Positions 24,206 to 35,194 are shown, numbered from the stretch's first letter. The stretch is DNA of 64,000 nucleotides from Tupaia tana (GCA_026018925.1 JAKSZU010000018.1:7842320-7906319); one strand, 5' to 3'. Translations and numbers: made by a program. The notes: generated by a model from the sequence alone, not told the origin.

Positions 24206-24491
24206 GTGTGCTTCTGCCTCTGTTCAGATCATTCATGAGCACAATTCTTTCCCCTGTATCTGGGCTTCTCTGTTTCATACTCTCATGTAGGACAAATAGG
24301 ATGAGTTGGTTGCATTGGCCCAGAAGCACCCATACTGTTGCTGTCCCATTATAAGGTTGTGAATGTTGTAGACCCAGCCTCTGAGACCCTGTTGAGGATA
24401 CTGTCTCTCTCTTTTGTGTACACACATGCACTCTTTCATCAGAAAGAAGAAATATTTATATAGAATAATGGTGATTAAAGGGAGAAGGTAT

Positions 24492-24947
24492 TGTAGAAGG
24501 CCGCATATTATATCATGCGCATAAACAACTGTCCATTTTGTTCCCTTACCCTAACATGGCTGTCTGCTTCTATAAACCTGCTTGCTCTTCCCATGAGAAA
24601 ATAGCTTGTGCTAGTCATATAGAAAACCATATCCAGGACGACATCTTATACCTGTTACTGTCTTTGCTAACTAGGCTGAAACACTTCCGTTTAGCGACGT
24701 AACTATTTGCATGGAAACCCCACTCCATCAGAAATAATTAACCTGCTGGATTCAGCTTCTGTAACTGCTTGCATAGAAACCCCTGGTAACTTACCCCCTA
24801 TAAAATGACTGCTCAAACTTTGGTCGGGGCTACAGTTCTGACTCTCAGCCCCCGAGCCTCAGGCTGTAGTCACTGACCAGCTAATAAAGACTCCCTTTAA
24901 TCTTAATTTGGCTTTGGTGGTTGTTCATTCGGTTGCACTCTACAACA
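24492..24947 (+). mobile_element. ERV1 (gamma-type) long terminal repeat
   Basis: A 456-bp LTR starting TG ('tgtagaaggcc') and ending CA ('tctacaaca'). It holds a TATA box (TATAAAA, 24799-24805) and a polyadenylation signal (AATAAA, 24883-24888) in the usual U3-R-U5 order. A primer-binding site follows after 2 bp, so this is a 5' LTR. I found no matching 3' LTR in the window. Confidence 0.85.
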
Positions 24948-24949
24948 TT

Positions 24950-24967
24950 TGGAGGCCCCAGCGAGAT
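24950..24967 (+). other. Retroviral primer-binding site for tRNA-Thr
   Basis: The 18-mer TGGAGGCCCCAGCGAGAT is complementary to the 3' end of a mammalian tRNA-Thr (UGU type, ending in GGGGCCUCCA) as I recall it. It sits 2 bp after the LTR, the standard position. Priming by tRNA-Thr is known for some class I ERVs such as HERV-T. Confidence 0.8.
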
Positions 24968-25440
24968 CTGGAAACCTTAGAGTGGCCGAATAATGCCCCA
25001 ACGAGGACATTCCTTACACCCTGTCCCAGGTCTCAAGAGGGGTAAGGAAGCCTCACAAACAAGGATCAGAAATTGAAGCCACTTGTGGTACCTGAATCTG
25101 GTAATATTCTAGTTATCTTGGTTTGAGAACTCTCTTGGTGGGACTTTAGGAGGGCTGGACGCAGTGGAGCCTCCAGGTCCTTGGGCCCGAATGTGATAGC
25201 ACTTCGGGTCCTTGGTGACAGTGATCTCTGGGTGCACTATCTTGCTTTGTCTTGTCCTTGTCATCCTTGTCTTCATCAAGATGGGAGAGAACCAGTCATC
25301 ATCCTACTTGTCTTTGGGTGCACTGTCTTGATTTGTCTTGTCTTTGTAAGTCTTGCTTTTGTCACGGTGGGTCAAGGACAGTCATTGGTCTGTTCATCTA
25401 AACGTGCCCCTCTTAACTGTTTTCAAGATCACTTTTAGGA
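24968..25440 (+). mobile_element. ERV1 leader / 5' internal remnant
   Basis: Sequence downstream of the primer-binding site, presumably the untranslated leader. It holds an internal near-repeat: 'tctttgggtgcactgtcttg' echoes 'tctctgggtgcactatcttg' about 95 bp upstream. No gag reading frame is open. The distal boundary is not visible, and the element may continue in eroded form. Confidence 0.55.
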
Positions 25441-26640
25441 TTTTCAACAGGCCGAGAGTTATGGTGTATCTCTGTGAATTGCCTTAGTGTCAAAGTAACC
25501 CCAGGGAAATTGGCTCTTATAGTCCTGATGTGTGTGTGCATCCATACATGTAATATGTCATGTTACATACTATATGTTGTATGTCCATGTGAAAAAGGCC
25601 TTAAAGAATTCTATTCAATTTGGTTTATAAAAAGAGCAATCATAAAAATTGATTTAAATGCTTTTTGAGTTCATATAACTTTACTAAACAATCTAATTTC
25701 AAATGTAATGAAAGAAAAAGATTAATAAATGAAAGTCTTCACAATTTCCAACATATATTTTATCTAGGGTATTAGTAATCAAGCCACATCATGTTTATCT
25801 TAACTATGGCTATAATCCTAATATCATGTCCTTAAGAAAATTCACAGAGAGAGTGAAAAGAAAATGTACTCTTACAAGTACCAGTTTGTAAAAATCTAAT
25901 CATTTAACTGGATAAAAGCTTCATCTTCTGTGTAAACTGATTGGTTTTCTAAACTGTTAAGCCAAAATTAACCAAAAAAAGTAAAAAAGTTTGACAAAAT
26001 TGCAAACTTCTCAAGGTGGGGTAGAAAAGATAAACATGGACAATTAATAATAATTGGGCCTGTGTATCAGAGACAAAAGCTATAAACTCCTATCCAAGAA
26101 TGTAACAGGGTAGAAATCTCAGGGTATGGGGTGAGGCAAGTTAAGGCTAGAGCTCCTGGCTGCCTCCTCTCTCCCTGCCTTCTTGTCCTCCTGTTTCTCT
26201 TTAGTTAGGCCTCTTCCCCACTAGACTCTCCCCTTAGTTAAATGATCAAGAGCTCTAGCTAGGAAAATAAAAATTTTGATTAAGACTGTCTTCTCCAGCT
26301 AGGGTTTTTAATATAGTCAATAAGGCAGATGCCTTGTAAAACCTGTAAACTGGGCTTGCTCTCTTGGTAGTACTCAGCCACTCCTTGCAGGATCTACTGG
26401 AATTTTGTTTCACTTCTCAGTGTAGAAGCTCTTACAATTCAGAACAGATATTTTTTAAGTTCTCAGATAACTCAGAAAAATGTTAGAACAAATTGACAAG
26501 GCACCTTAACCTTTGATATCAGAGTGATGTATGCTATTTCACGTAAATGGCACTCAGTAGTCACTCGTGGTAATCCTGAAGGCTGGGAACTTCTTTGAGG
26601 GCAGGACCTGGACACAGCCCAGATCAGAGTCTCTGCTTCA
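25441..26640. other. Non-coding; may be eroded ERV internal sequence
   Basis: AT-rich with many stops in all frames. It follows the ERV leader directly and precedes a young SINE, so it may be decayed gag/leader, but nothing in it can be matched to a retroviral protein. Confidence 0.35.
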
Positions 26641-26655
26641 AAAGAAACTCTGTTT

Positions 26656-26932
26656 TGGGAACCAGCAGTTAGCGTAATGGCTATGTCGCTGGACTCCCAC
26701 GTAGTCGACCGCGGTTCGAGTCCCGGACCCGGCGGCTTAAACTCACGCCGGGCGTGTGTGCGTGCGTGCCCAAGATCCCGAGAGGAGAATGGAGGAGAAG
26801 GGATTGCGGCGTGACCATCCCCTCTGGGGGGTGATTTCCTGCTTTCTGTCTCTCTGTCTCTCTCTGTCTGTCTGGCAAGCGCACGCGCCCTATAGCAAAA
26901 AAACCTCTCCAAAAAAAGAAAAAAAAAAAAAA
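26656..26932 (+). repeat. Very young tRNA-derived SINE (reference copy)
   Basis: The best-preserved copy. It has a tRNA-like head of about 75 nt with an A box 'ttagcgtaatgg' and a B box 'ggttcgagtcc', expected to drive RNA polymerase III. A 7-nt loop is closed by GACT/AGTC (loop CCCACGT), like an anticodon arm. The body holds 'cccgagaggagaatggagg', a CT-rich tract and 'ccctatagcaaaa', then an A-rich tail. The target duplication 'aaagaaactctgttt' (26641-26655 and 26933-26947) is perfect. It fits the colugo CYN family by recollection. It has no coding capacity and would depend on L1 enzymes. Confidence 0.95.
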
Positions 26933-26947
26933 AAAGAAACTCTGTTT

Positions 26948-28565
26948 CCAAAGTGGGCAGCCCAGGCATTAAACAATGCCCATGACTGGCATCCTCATGT
27001 GTCCCACTGGGTCCTTATTGCCAAGCATGGAGCTGGTCAACTAGAGACAGAATGCACTGAGATCTGAAGGGAGCTTGGGACTTCTAAAGTTCATGCTGGC
27101 CTTTGAAACTGAGGATTGATGGCACCCAAGACCCCTATGGCTCCCCGTGGACATCTGACAATCTCACTGGACAAGGCTCAGGTAACCCTTAAAGTGACTA
27201 AGATTAATTTCTTTCTAAATCAGAGATTAAGGTTATTTTTAAAAGTATAGTCATACCAACAACTAAAAGTTCTTGTAGCTGCCCCAGACTTTGCCCTCGC
27301 ATCCTTGCCCTTCTACACTGAGGAGGAAGAAAAACTGGCCCACAAATAGTTGCCATTACCAAATGACAGGACAATAGTCCCTGAGGCCCTTGAGCAGGTC
27401 ATTGTAGAACAGGTACTCAAGACACCTCTCTGCAACTAAAAGAGGAGGCCCCAAGTGAACCAGAAACTGCACCTCTTGCCCAGGGAGATGACTCTTTCAG
27501 TCATCCCCATACTTGATCAGGCTCTACTCCTGGGCCAAGACCTAAGGACTTGGAAACCAGCTGAGGGGGATGGCATGTCCCAAGGGGCCTCAGCCCCCTT
27601 ACCAGTTTTTTCTAACAAATTCTGTTAGATAATCTTAAAAGTGAAGAAGGTAGAGGTATTAATTTCACTGCTTAACTTGTCAAAGAGATCCAGTAATGAA
27701 TTTGAACAAGAAGCAAACTGAGAAGGGAGTTTTCTAAGTTCATTAGTTTTCTACTCTTCATAGTGTATCACCGAGTCTCATTGCTAAGGCAAGCCACTCT
27801 GCTACTGGATTAAGAGACTCTTCTGAAACTCGTATTCACTAACTGGAAGTTTTCTGTATAATAGTCTCAGTTGAGAAAAGAACCTAAACCTAGACTTGTT
27901 TATTGCAATGATTCTCCTATAGAAGGAATGAACATAGAATTTAAGGACTATGCTTCTCTAAAAGCCATGCTGCTTGTTCACACAGACGTTCCCTGAATTC
28001 ACTGAAATACATGCCTATTGTGGAACCCTGTAGCTAAGTTTGACAAGCCCTGGAGAATTCTCCACTGTAGCGGACAGAGAGCTCTAAGGCTAAAACTTAA
28101 CTATTTTCCCCAAAGTTTAATTTCCATGGCTTGATTTCTTAAAAAGTAATTTTCATCATGGTTTGTAGGTGGTCATAATTGAAAGGGAAAATTCTCCCCT
28201 TGAGAGAGTCTCCCCAGATAGCTGTCTTTGACATTGATATGTATCCCTTTTGGCCAGAAGCCACAGAGATGGGTCCCCCTCATGTTAGAGCATTAATTGT
28301 TCTTTGCCAGGTCTACGCACTAAGCTGAGAACCGAGGCAATTATGCAAATAAGTCAAGCAAAAAACGACGCATGTGCTCCAATGAGCCACAATTTTAGTT
28401 GACAGTGGCTTTGACTTGACTTGTCCAGATAATTGCTTTAAGTCCTCCATGACCCTCCTGCAAAATGTGTGAGCTTCTTTAGAGTGTGTGATTATTTCAA
28501 GACAATGACACCATCCTCTTAAATAGAGGGCATCGGATGGATACTGATGTCTTTTGTTTAAGTCA
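26948..28565. other. Non-coding stretch, nothing firmly recognised
   Basis: About 1.6 kb without a supportable gene. Some pieces could be eroded ERV internal sequence because they lie downstream of the LTR at 24492, but no retroviral motif can be read. The 118-codon minus-strand ORF at 28313-28669 is unsupported. Confidence 0.4.
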
Positions 28566-28567
28566 AA

Positions 28568-28720
28568 GGAAACTTGTGTTAGTTTGGGTTCCCCCAGGAG
28601 CTGACCCTGAGATGGCAATGCAATTGAAAAGTGGAAATGGTTTATCCAGAAGGTGATCCCAGGAAGCATGGATCAATGGTAGGGAAAGTGAGAGAGCAGA
28701 TTACCTCTGTGGGCAACCAA
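28568..28720. repeat. Ancient interspersed repeat, family unresolved
   Basis: 'tcccccaggagctgaccctg' with 'aaggtgatcccaggaagca' is a combination familiar from several mammalian genomes. I cannot name the element or its strand. Confidence 0.4.
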
Positions 28721-29165
28721 CTTAGTCCTACTGGGGAACTCTGAGAACCAATGCATAACTCTTCTTAGATTCCCACCTGGGGGAGGTACACAGATGCTCT
28801 AACTGGGGGCATTAACTCCTTAGTCCTTGGGACAGAATGCGCTCCACCCTACAGAGAAGGCCCAGCAGGTGGAAATGTAAAGGCTGGCCTAAGGAGTCTA
28901 GCTGGCAAGCCTTCCAAAGATACATCCCCAAAGGATTATTTATAGGGCATCAATCCTACTTCCAGACTTCCTCAAGCCGCAAAACCTCAATTTCTGTGAC
29001 TCCAGATCCAACTCAACCTTTCTTCTATTCTCTGCTTTCAGAACAAAATGAGATATTTGGATAAAACTTAACCATTGCTCACCTTGCTATTCTCTTGCAG
29101 ATGTGCATGTAACTTTTCAGTTTCTTTCCAAAACTAAAGTCACTTGAGACACTGTTTAGAATTGT
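28721..29165. other. Non-coding stretch, nothing recognised
   Basis: No supportable feature. Confidence 0.4.
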
Positions 29166-29167
29166 CA

Positions 29168-29359
29168 CCAAGGCTGGCTCCATGGCCTAATGGTAAGGCA
29201 ACTGGCTATGGGGTTTGAATCCTGGACCTGGCAGCCTGAGAAACTCTTCAGATATGTGTGTCTACATGCTCAAAACCCTGAGAGGATAAAGAGCTGGAGG
29301 AGAAAGGATTGCAAAGTGACCATTCCCCGTGCGAGAGGGTGTACTTTCTCCTCTTCCTA

Positions 29360-29392
<33 letters not shown>

Positions 29393-29450
29393 GGCAAGTA
29401 TACATGCTCTCTAGCAAAAAAAAAAAATAAAAAAATAAAATAAAAAAAAA
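29168..29450 (+). repeat. SINE variant with (CT)n expansion
   Basis: Head 'ggctccatggcctaatgg' with B box 'ggtttgaatcctgg', then a body similar to the main family but with an uncommon head sequence and a pure CT run at about 29361-29390. It ends in an A/T-rich tail. Confidence 0.75.
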
Positions 29451-30460
29451 AGCTGTCAAAATGATGTATTAGTCTAGTTAGTCTAGCAACTTCATTTCTG
29501 AAGCCAGCTGAAATGCTACCTGTTTTTCCTCTCAGAAACCCTTTTTCTACTTTAAAGCTGAAAGATCCCACTGTACCTGGTGTTTGATTTGTAAGCCTTT
29601 CAACAGCTGTTGGCCCAAGGTAATAGGATTTTGACCAGACTATTTTCTTTGGGAGTCTACAAACGTTGCTGGGCCAAGCCAAATCAACAAGTATTTATTT
29701 AGCACTTAATATGTATTGTGATTACATAAGGTAAATACTTCTAAACCACATATTGTGTTATTTGCTCTAAGACAACTTTTTCTCCCTTGCCTGTGGTATT
29801 ATTGGCAAATACAGCCAGCGAAGAAATGGAAAGAAAACTAACAATAGGTTTGTGTAATGGAAAGCATCATTTCTTTCTCAGCATTTTAGTTCATGTAACA
29901 TTCTTAGAAAACCTGAGTACATGGAATTTGGGAATTGTCACAAACAACACTTACCATGAGATTCTTTATTCTTTTAATTACCACTTTCCTTAAGAATACT
30001 TGAGAAGGTTAGCTTTATCTTAATGTGATATGCACAGAAATTTTGAGTGATCTTTTGTCTCTAAATGAGGTCTCCATAAATGGATAAATACCCAGAAAAG
30101 AGTTTTTAAGAAAGTAGCCCTTGTGTATCCTATATTCACTAGATCATCATTCACCTCATTCCTTGCCCCCTCCTCGAAAGCTTTGTTCTTTGAGAGCCTT
30201 ATTAGCCACCTCCGAACAGAGTGAGCTGTGCTTCTGACTTTCTGTTGATGCTCTCTAATGTATAAATCTATTTTATCTAGATGGCAAATTTCTCAGAGCA
30301 GGGACAGTGTCTTTTTCATGAAAAAAGTCTTCTCTTGGTTGGGACCGTAACGGGGACATAGGGTGATTTAATGATTGTTGAGGCCTACCTATAGTAATGA
30401 GAACTGGACACTGCTGCTTGGCAGGGTGGGGCCACGTGGAAGGATTCCCAGCCCACCCTA
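29451..30460. other. Non-coding stretch with old repeat traces
   Basis: 'aacaagtatttatttagcac' at about 29688 is a MIR or L2 end. Otherwise no gene or clear repeat. Confidence 0.4.
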
Positions 30461-30470
30461 AAAAGCCCAA

Positions 30471-30540
30471 GGTAGTCCCAGCTACTCAAGAGGCTGAGAC
30501 AGAGGATCACAACACATTGAGACTCCGTCTAAAATAAAAA
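30471..30540 (+). repeat. 7SL RNA-derived (Alu/FLAM-like) fragment
   Basis: 'ggtagtcccagctactc', 'gaggctgaga' and 'gaggatcac' are joined to 'tgagactccgtct' and a short A-rich tail. This is the 5' Alu domain of SRP RNA fused directly to its 3' end, the central deletion that defines 7SL-derived SINEs. It is only about 70 bp, and it is the only such copy in 64 kb. 'aaagcccaagg' before and 'aaagcaagga' after may be an eroded duplication. Confidence 0.7.
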
Positions 30541-30615
30541 AGCAAGGAAAGTTTTGTTAAGTTGACCTGAGGAAGAGATCTCCTTATTTTCATAAAGTGT
30601 AGCTATTAAAACAAA

Positions 30616-30639
30616 ACACACACACACACACACACACAC
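30616..30639 (+). repeat. (CA)n microsatellite
   Basis: A pure dinucleotide run of 12 units, immediately before the L1 fragment. Confidence 0.95.
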
Positions 30640-31303
30640 CACAAAAATGCCTCAAATATTATACTTAGTGGTAAATATTAAAGCTTTCTTTTGGGATAGG
30701 GAACAAAACAAGAATGTTCACTATTATCACTCCAATTTACTGTCATGTTGCAGATCTCAGCTTATTCTGAAAGGATAAGAAATTATAAAAGTATAAGAAG
30801 AAGAAAGGAAGAAATACAGCTATCATTAGCACACAACATTACTGGAAAGTAGGAATTGAAAATAGTCTACAAATAAACTGCAAGAACTAATAAGTGAATT
30901 TACTCAGGTTGCTAACTATACAGTCGATACATTGCAAAAATCAGTTAAATTTCTATGCAGCAACAAAGAATCATTAGACTATGCAATTAGGACAATGATA
31001 GCACTAACAATAGCATCACAGAAATTAAATAATTAGAATAAGCCTTATGAAAAAATGTGCAAAACTACTCTGAAAACTATTAAACATCTTTGAAAGGAAC
31101 TAAAAAAGATCTAAGTAAATGAAAGATTATGGCAATATGACCATTGTTTCCAAATTTATCTGTAGATTCATTACAATCCAGGTTAAAAATATTGGCAGGT
31201 TTCTGTGTGTGCATAAGTGTAAAAACTTTTAAAATTTATATAGAAAGTTTAAGGGCTAAAATTAGCCAAGGCATCCTGAGGAAGAAGAAAATAGTGGTCT
31301 ACT

Positions 31304-31559
31304 GGACCAGCAGATCGCATAATGGTTACATCACTGGACTCCCACATAGTTGGCCATGGTTCAAGTTCTGGACCCAGTGGCTTAAAACTCACACTACGTG
31401 CATGTGTGTACATGCCCAAAATCCAGAGAGGAGAATGAAGAAGAAGGGATCGCAGCATGATCATCACCCTTGGGGAGTGGTTTCTTACTTTCTCTCTCTC
31501 TCTTTCTCTGTCTTTCCAACAAGTGCATGTGCCCTATAGTAAAAATCTCTCTGAAATAA
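31304..31559 (+). repeat. tRNA-derived SINE inside L1
   Basis: Head 'ggaccagcagatcgcataat'. The duplication is 'agtggtctact' (31293-31303) and 'agtagtctact' (31560-31570), one mismatch. Confidence 0.92.
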
Positions 31560-31850
31560 AGTAGTCTACTTATATTAAGAGATACTAAGACTTATTAAAA
31601 AGCTACATTAAGTTACACAGAGTGGTACTGATGCAAGGATAAATAAGTATAATAACGGAAAGAAAAGAGAATTCAGAAATATATACTTGGCATTTACTCT
31701 ATAGCATAGGTGTCCCTGAAATAAAGTGGGAAAGACTGGACTTTTCATTAAATGGTGCTAAATCAATTACATATCCCTATAGACAAAACTTAAATGTGAC
31801 CCTTACCTCATACCATATATACAAATTAATTCCACATAAAAATTTAAATG

Positions 31851-32092
31851 TTAGCGTAATGGCTATGTTGCTGGACTCCCATGTAGTTGACCATGGTTCG
31901 AGTCCTGGACCTGGTGGCTTAAAACTCATGCTGGGAGTGTGTGCGTGCATGCCCAAGATCCCAAGAGGAAAATGGAGAAGGGATTGCAGTGTGGCCATCC
32001 CCCCTGGGGGATGATTTCTCACTTTCTGTCTCTCTGTCTCTCTCTGTCTGGTGAACTCATGTGCCCTATAGCAAAAACCTCTCCAAAAAAAA
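31851..32092 (+). repeat. 5'-truncated tRNA-derived SINE inside L1
   Basis: It starts at 'ttagcgtaatggctatg', missing the first ~10 nt of the head, so the A box is at its very edge. The flanks 'aatttaaatg' (31841-31850) and 'aaattaaatg' (32092-32101) look like a duplication, so the truncation probably happened at insertion. Confidence 0.9.
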
Positions 32093-32249
32093 AATTAAAT
32101 GTAAAATAAGAAAATTTTTTCAAGCTAATACAAGAGAGAATCTTGATAACTTAGGATAAGGAAAGATTTTTTTTTTTTAAAGCTGAATTAAAAAAAAAAC
32201 AAACCTAAATGAATGTATCAATAAATACATTAATATGAAAGGCTTCTAT

Positions 32250-32490
32250 TTATTTTTTATTTATTTATGTCTTCCATGAGTGAGGGAGAGACAAAGACAG
32301 AGACAGATAGACAAGCACCTCTATTGGGGGGTCTCCATGCCACACTACACCCCTTGTCTCAGCTCACCTGGATCACAAATACATGTGCAAACATCTGGGA
32401 TGCATCAGTACATGAAGTCAAAGTACATGAACCTAGTACTTTTCTCATGTGGGTTCAGTTGAGTTACCACTGAACCACTGGCCAGTCCCC
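32250..32490 (-). repeat. SINE, long-head variant (reversed) inside L1
   Basis: 'ttatttatttatgtcttcca' T-rich end, a (GACA)-like purine stretch, and a tRNA-like head ending 'ccactggccagtcccc'. L1 sequence ('aaaacattcattaaaagaat') resumes just after it. Confidence 0.8.
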
Positions 32491-32526
32491 ATTTATATTT
32501 TAAAACATTCATTAAAAGAATGAAAA

Positions 32527-32674
32527 GGTGAGGCCAGCAGATGGTATGGTGGCTAAGGCATTTGACTCCCACATGACCGAATGCCATTTAGCTATCCTGG
32601 GGGGTGATTTCTCACTTTCCTTCTCTCTGTCTTTCTCTGGTGAGAGCACAAGCCCTATGACAAGAGCAACGCAT
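32527..32674 (+). repeat. Internally deleted tRNA-derived SINE inside L1
   Basis: It has the head 'ggccagcagatggtatgg' and the late body 'cctggggggtgatttctc', but about 110 nt between them, including the B box, are missing. The duplication 'atgaaaa' (32520-32526 and 32676-32682) is present and the L1 resumes there, so the insertion was normal and the deletion is likely later. Confidence 0.85.
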
Positions 32675-32735
32675 AATGAAAACACAAAGCATAAAGTAGA
32701 TATTTATATTAATAATGAAATGTAAAAAGAAGACT

Positions 32736-34205
32736 CCTTGAAATTTCAACATCTTTTTTATGAAATTACACAAACTTGCAAGTTAGTGTGAGTTAGTTGG
32801 AAACAGTGAGTGGGGAGGATAGTGGAATGGAAGGGCAATAAACTGAATGTTTTCTCTGAATTCTAATAACCATAGATTATTAGAATCAAGTGATTATTAG
32901 CCATTTGATTTTGAAACTAAATTAAAAATCTAAAGAGAAAGTGGGTGGACTGAATCTACATAAAGTCAAATAAATGAACATTTTAGTGGATCCCTGATAA
33001 ACCAGAACAGAGATCTTTTCTGGACCTAGCAATGTCCCGTACTGGAGGATATTACCTGGTCAGTGTGATCACCACTACTATTGTCAAGAAGCGCTTGATT
33101 CCTGTCTCACTGTGTAGGAAGTGTAGCTGAAAATGAAGTACATGTTGTTGCTATCTTTTGGTAACCTTCTAGATGGACAATACTGGTAGAATCAGATTAT
33201 AAAGGAAGACACAGTCATACACTAGAGGACACAGTTGTCACGGTTGTATACTAGAGCACACAGTGGTATGCTAGAGTCAGCTTATGCCAGTTTAGGAAAG
33301 CAGATTGCATGTGCCTCTTTCTAATTTTTTTTTTCACTACGATCAACCACTTCAGAAGTTTAAAATCAGAAATTAAAAGCAAACCTGGGAGAATTTACAT
33401 CATGGAAAGTGGTAGAAGCCACGACTCAGTCTCTGCTTCTCACCAGAGGTTAGCACAACCCTGGACAGACTGACGATGAAATAAAAGATTTCAGCAGCTT
33501 CACTAAAAGGTGAAGAAATTATTCATGTTACACATAAAAATGTTGTGTCTGTTTTGAATAGGTAAGTGCATCTTATGAGACTGGAGGAAAATCTCAATTT
33601 AGGGCTTTTGTTTTGAGTTCCAAAAGAGGGGAATAAAACCATCCAATTTAATTAAAGAAAAGGATTTCATCGTTTTTGGATTCAATGAAAGGGAGTTTTT
33701 TTTTTAAAAATTGATTTTTGTTTTAAAGTTCAATAAAATTTTATTAATTTAATTAGTTCCTATCAATTTTTAAATAAGCTGTGGCTTATATTAATTTTTT
33801 CTCTCTCTCCCCCCCCTTCTCTCTCTTTTCTTAAAAGCCAACCTCCTTTGAGCATATTAATAGGTCTAGTCTTATAATTTTGCAGATGGAACGCTAGGGA
33901 TGATTTTAAATCAAGGGGATGTTTTGGGCCAGGATTTTGAGGTGTCTTTTCCATTAAGGTAGGGAATGGGAAAACACACAAACCAAAAAGCAAACAAAAA
34001 AGAGAATTTGTCTAGATGCAGGAAAAGGTTCTGTTTATGGCAGCTGTTCATCTAAGCCATTTGTACCAGGAGTCACTTTCATAAAGTTGTTTTAAGTGCA
34101 AGAGTGGTATTAGCAGGCATCAGACATGCAGGGTAGTCTGTGCCAACATTCCATGTCTATATGCGCAGGAGACAGCTGGGGGCGGGAGACAGACCACATA
34201 GTCTC
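32736..34205. other. Non-coding stretch, nothing recognised
   Basis: AT-rich sequence with no gene. A T run lies at about 33690-33705 and a CT/C run at 33800-33824. Confidence 0.4.
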
Positions 34206-34224
34206 ATCAGAAGAGCACCAAGGG

Positions 34225-34492
34225 CGGGGGGACCAGCAGTTAGCGTAATGGCTATGTCACTGAACTCCCATGTAGCCAATCATGGTTTGAGTCCCAGACC
34301 TGGTGGCTTAAACTCATGCCGGGTGCATGTGTGTGCATGCCCAAGATCCCGAGAGAATGGAGGAGAAGGGATTGAGGCGTGGCCATCCCCCCTGGGGGGT
34401 GATTTGTCACTTTCTATCTCTCTGTCTCTCTCTGTCTTTCTGGTGAGTGTGCGTGCCATATAGCAAAAAAAAACTCTCAAAAAAAAAAAAAA
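34225..34492 (+). repeat. tRNA-derived SINE with 14-bp TSD
   Basis: Head with A box 'ttagcgtaatgg' and B box decayed to 'ggtttgagtcc'. 'aagagcaccaaggg' (34211-34224) and 'aagaggaccaaggg' (34493-34506) differ at one base. Confidence 0.92.
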
Positions 34493-34632
34493 AAGAGGAC
34501 CAAGGGGGACCATGAGGACCCACAGCTCATAGATCTAATAAGGGAATATTCATAACTTCAGATCAGTATTAAAAACACAGTCTAGTGGAACAGAAAAGGA
34601 GATTGAGGAGATAATGAGAATGAAGTTAAATT

Positions 34633-34865
34633 GTTGTTCTGTTTGATTTTCAAGCTTCTTCCTTTGAGAGCAAGAGGAGAGAGAGAGTGAAGCACATTCA
34701 GCAGGGCCTCATTCACAATTCTCACCTCTAGCTTTCGCAGCCAGCCAGGACATGGATAAGCATGTACCTGGTGTGTAGTCGTCAACCCAGGAATCAAACT
34801 CTGATCTTCTACGTGGTTCCCAGCACACTGCTCTATCACTGTGCCACATGGATGGGGCTGAACAG
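34633..34865 (-). repeat. SINE, long-head variant (reversed) with TSD
   Basis: 'gagagagagtgaagcacatt', a body, and the head ending 'ccacatggatggggctg'. 'agttaaatt' lies at 34624-34632 and 34866-34874. Confidence 0.75.
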
Positions 34866-34874
34866 AGTTAAATT

Positions 34875-35194
34875 CTGAGGAGTGAGAAGTCAAATGTGAT
34901 TAAAAACAAACAACGATGAAAACTTTTCCCCAAACGCTTTCTTCAACATACTGATCCCGTTCACTGCTCTCTAAACATGGGGATTTGCGATCAGAAAATT
35001 TTGCAATTTAACACCATTCTATCTTTCTTAGAAATGCACAGTGGCCATGGGTACATATAAAGCTGACAAGTTCTATGGTTACTATAGCCAGTAATTTTTG
35101 CTTAACCAATTCCTTAGAGCACAGGACACATTTTTGGCATTGCAATGTGTCCGTTCTAAAACACCACATTCCATGGAACACAAGTTTAAGTAAT
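34875..35194. other. Non-coding stretch, nothing recognised
   Basis: No supportable feature. Confidence 0.4.

Larger units (their letters stand above)
30645..32735 (+). pseudogene. Fossil LINE-1 ORF2 (reverse transcriptase to C-terminal part)
   Basis: The sequence follows L1 ORF2 in order: 'attatacttagtgg' and 'gatagggaacaaaac' ahead of the 'ttcactattatcactcc' segment of the reverse transcriptase. A translated piece at 31144-31290 (residues KTFKIYIESLRAKISQGIL) matches L1 ORF2, and 'ggtactgatgcaaggataa' and 'aaatggtgctaaatc' lie further on. Frames are broken many times. Four SINEs interrupt it (31304, 31851, 32250, 32527), and the L1 resumes after each, so the L1 is older. Neither L1 end is present. 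Confidence 0.85.

Noticed and set aside
26656..26730. Functional tRNA gene
   Set aside because: The tRNA-like heads are the 5' ends of SINEs: they are followed by the SINE body, have no acceptor-stem closure, and occur in dozens of copies.
26472..26969. 165-aa minus-strand ORF
   Set aside because: It translates a young SINE and its poly-A tail in reverse. CpG-rich SINEs give long open frames with S/R-rich peptides, and the same peptide appears at several other SINEs.
26948..28565. Retroviral gag/pol/env after the ERV LTR
   Set aside because: I could not read any conserved retroviral motif in any frame. A profile search is needed, so nothing is annotated.
29248..29682. 144-aa minus-strand ORF
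   Set aside because: More than half is a SINE with a CT run, read as RERERERD-type repeats. No known domain.
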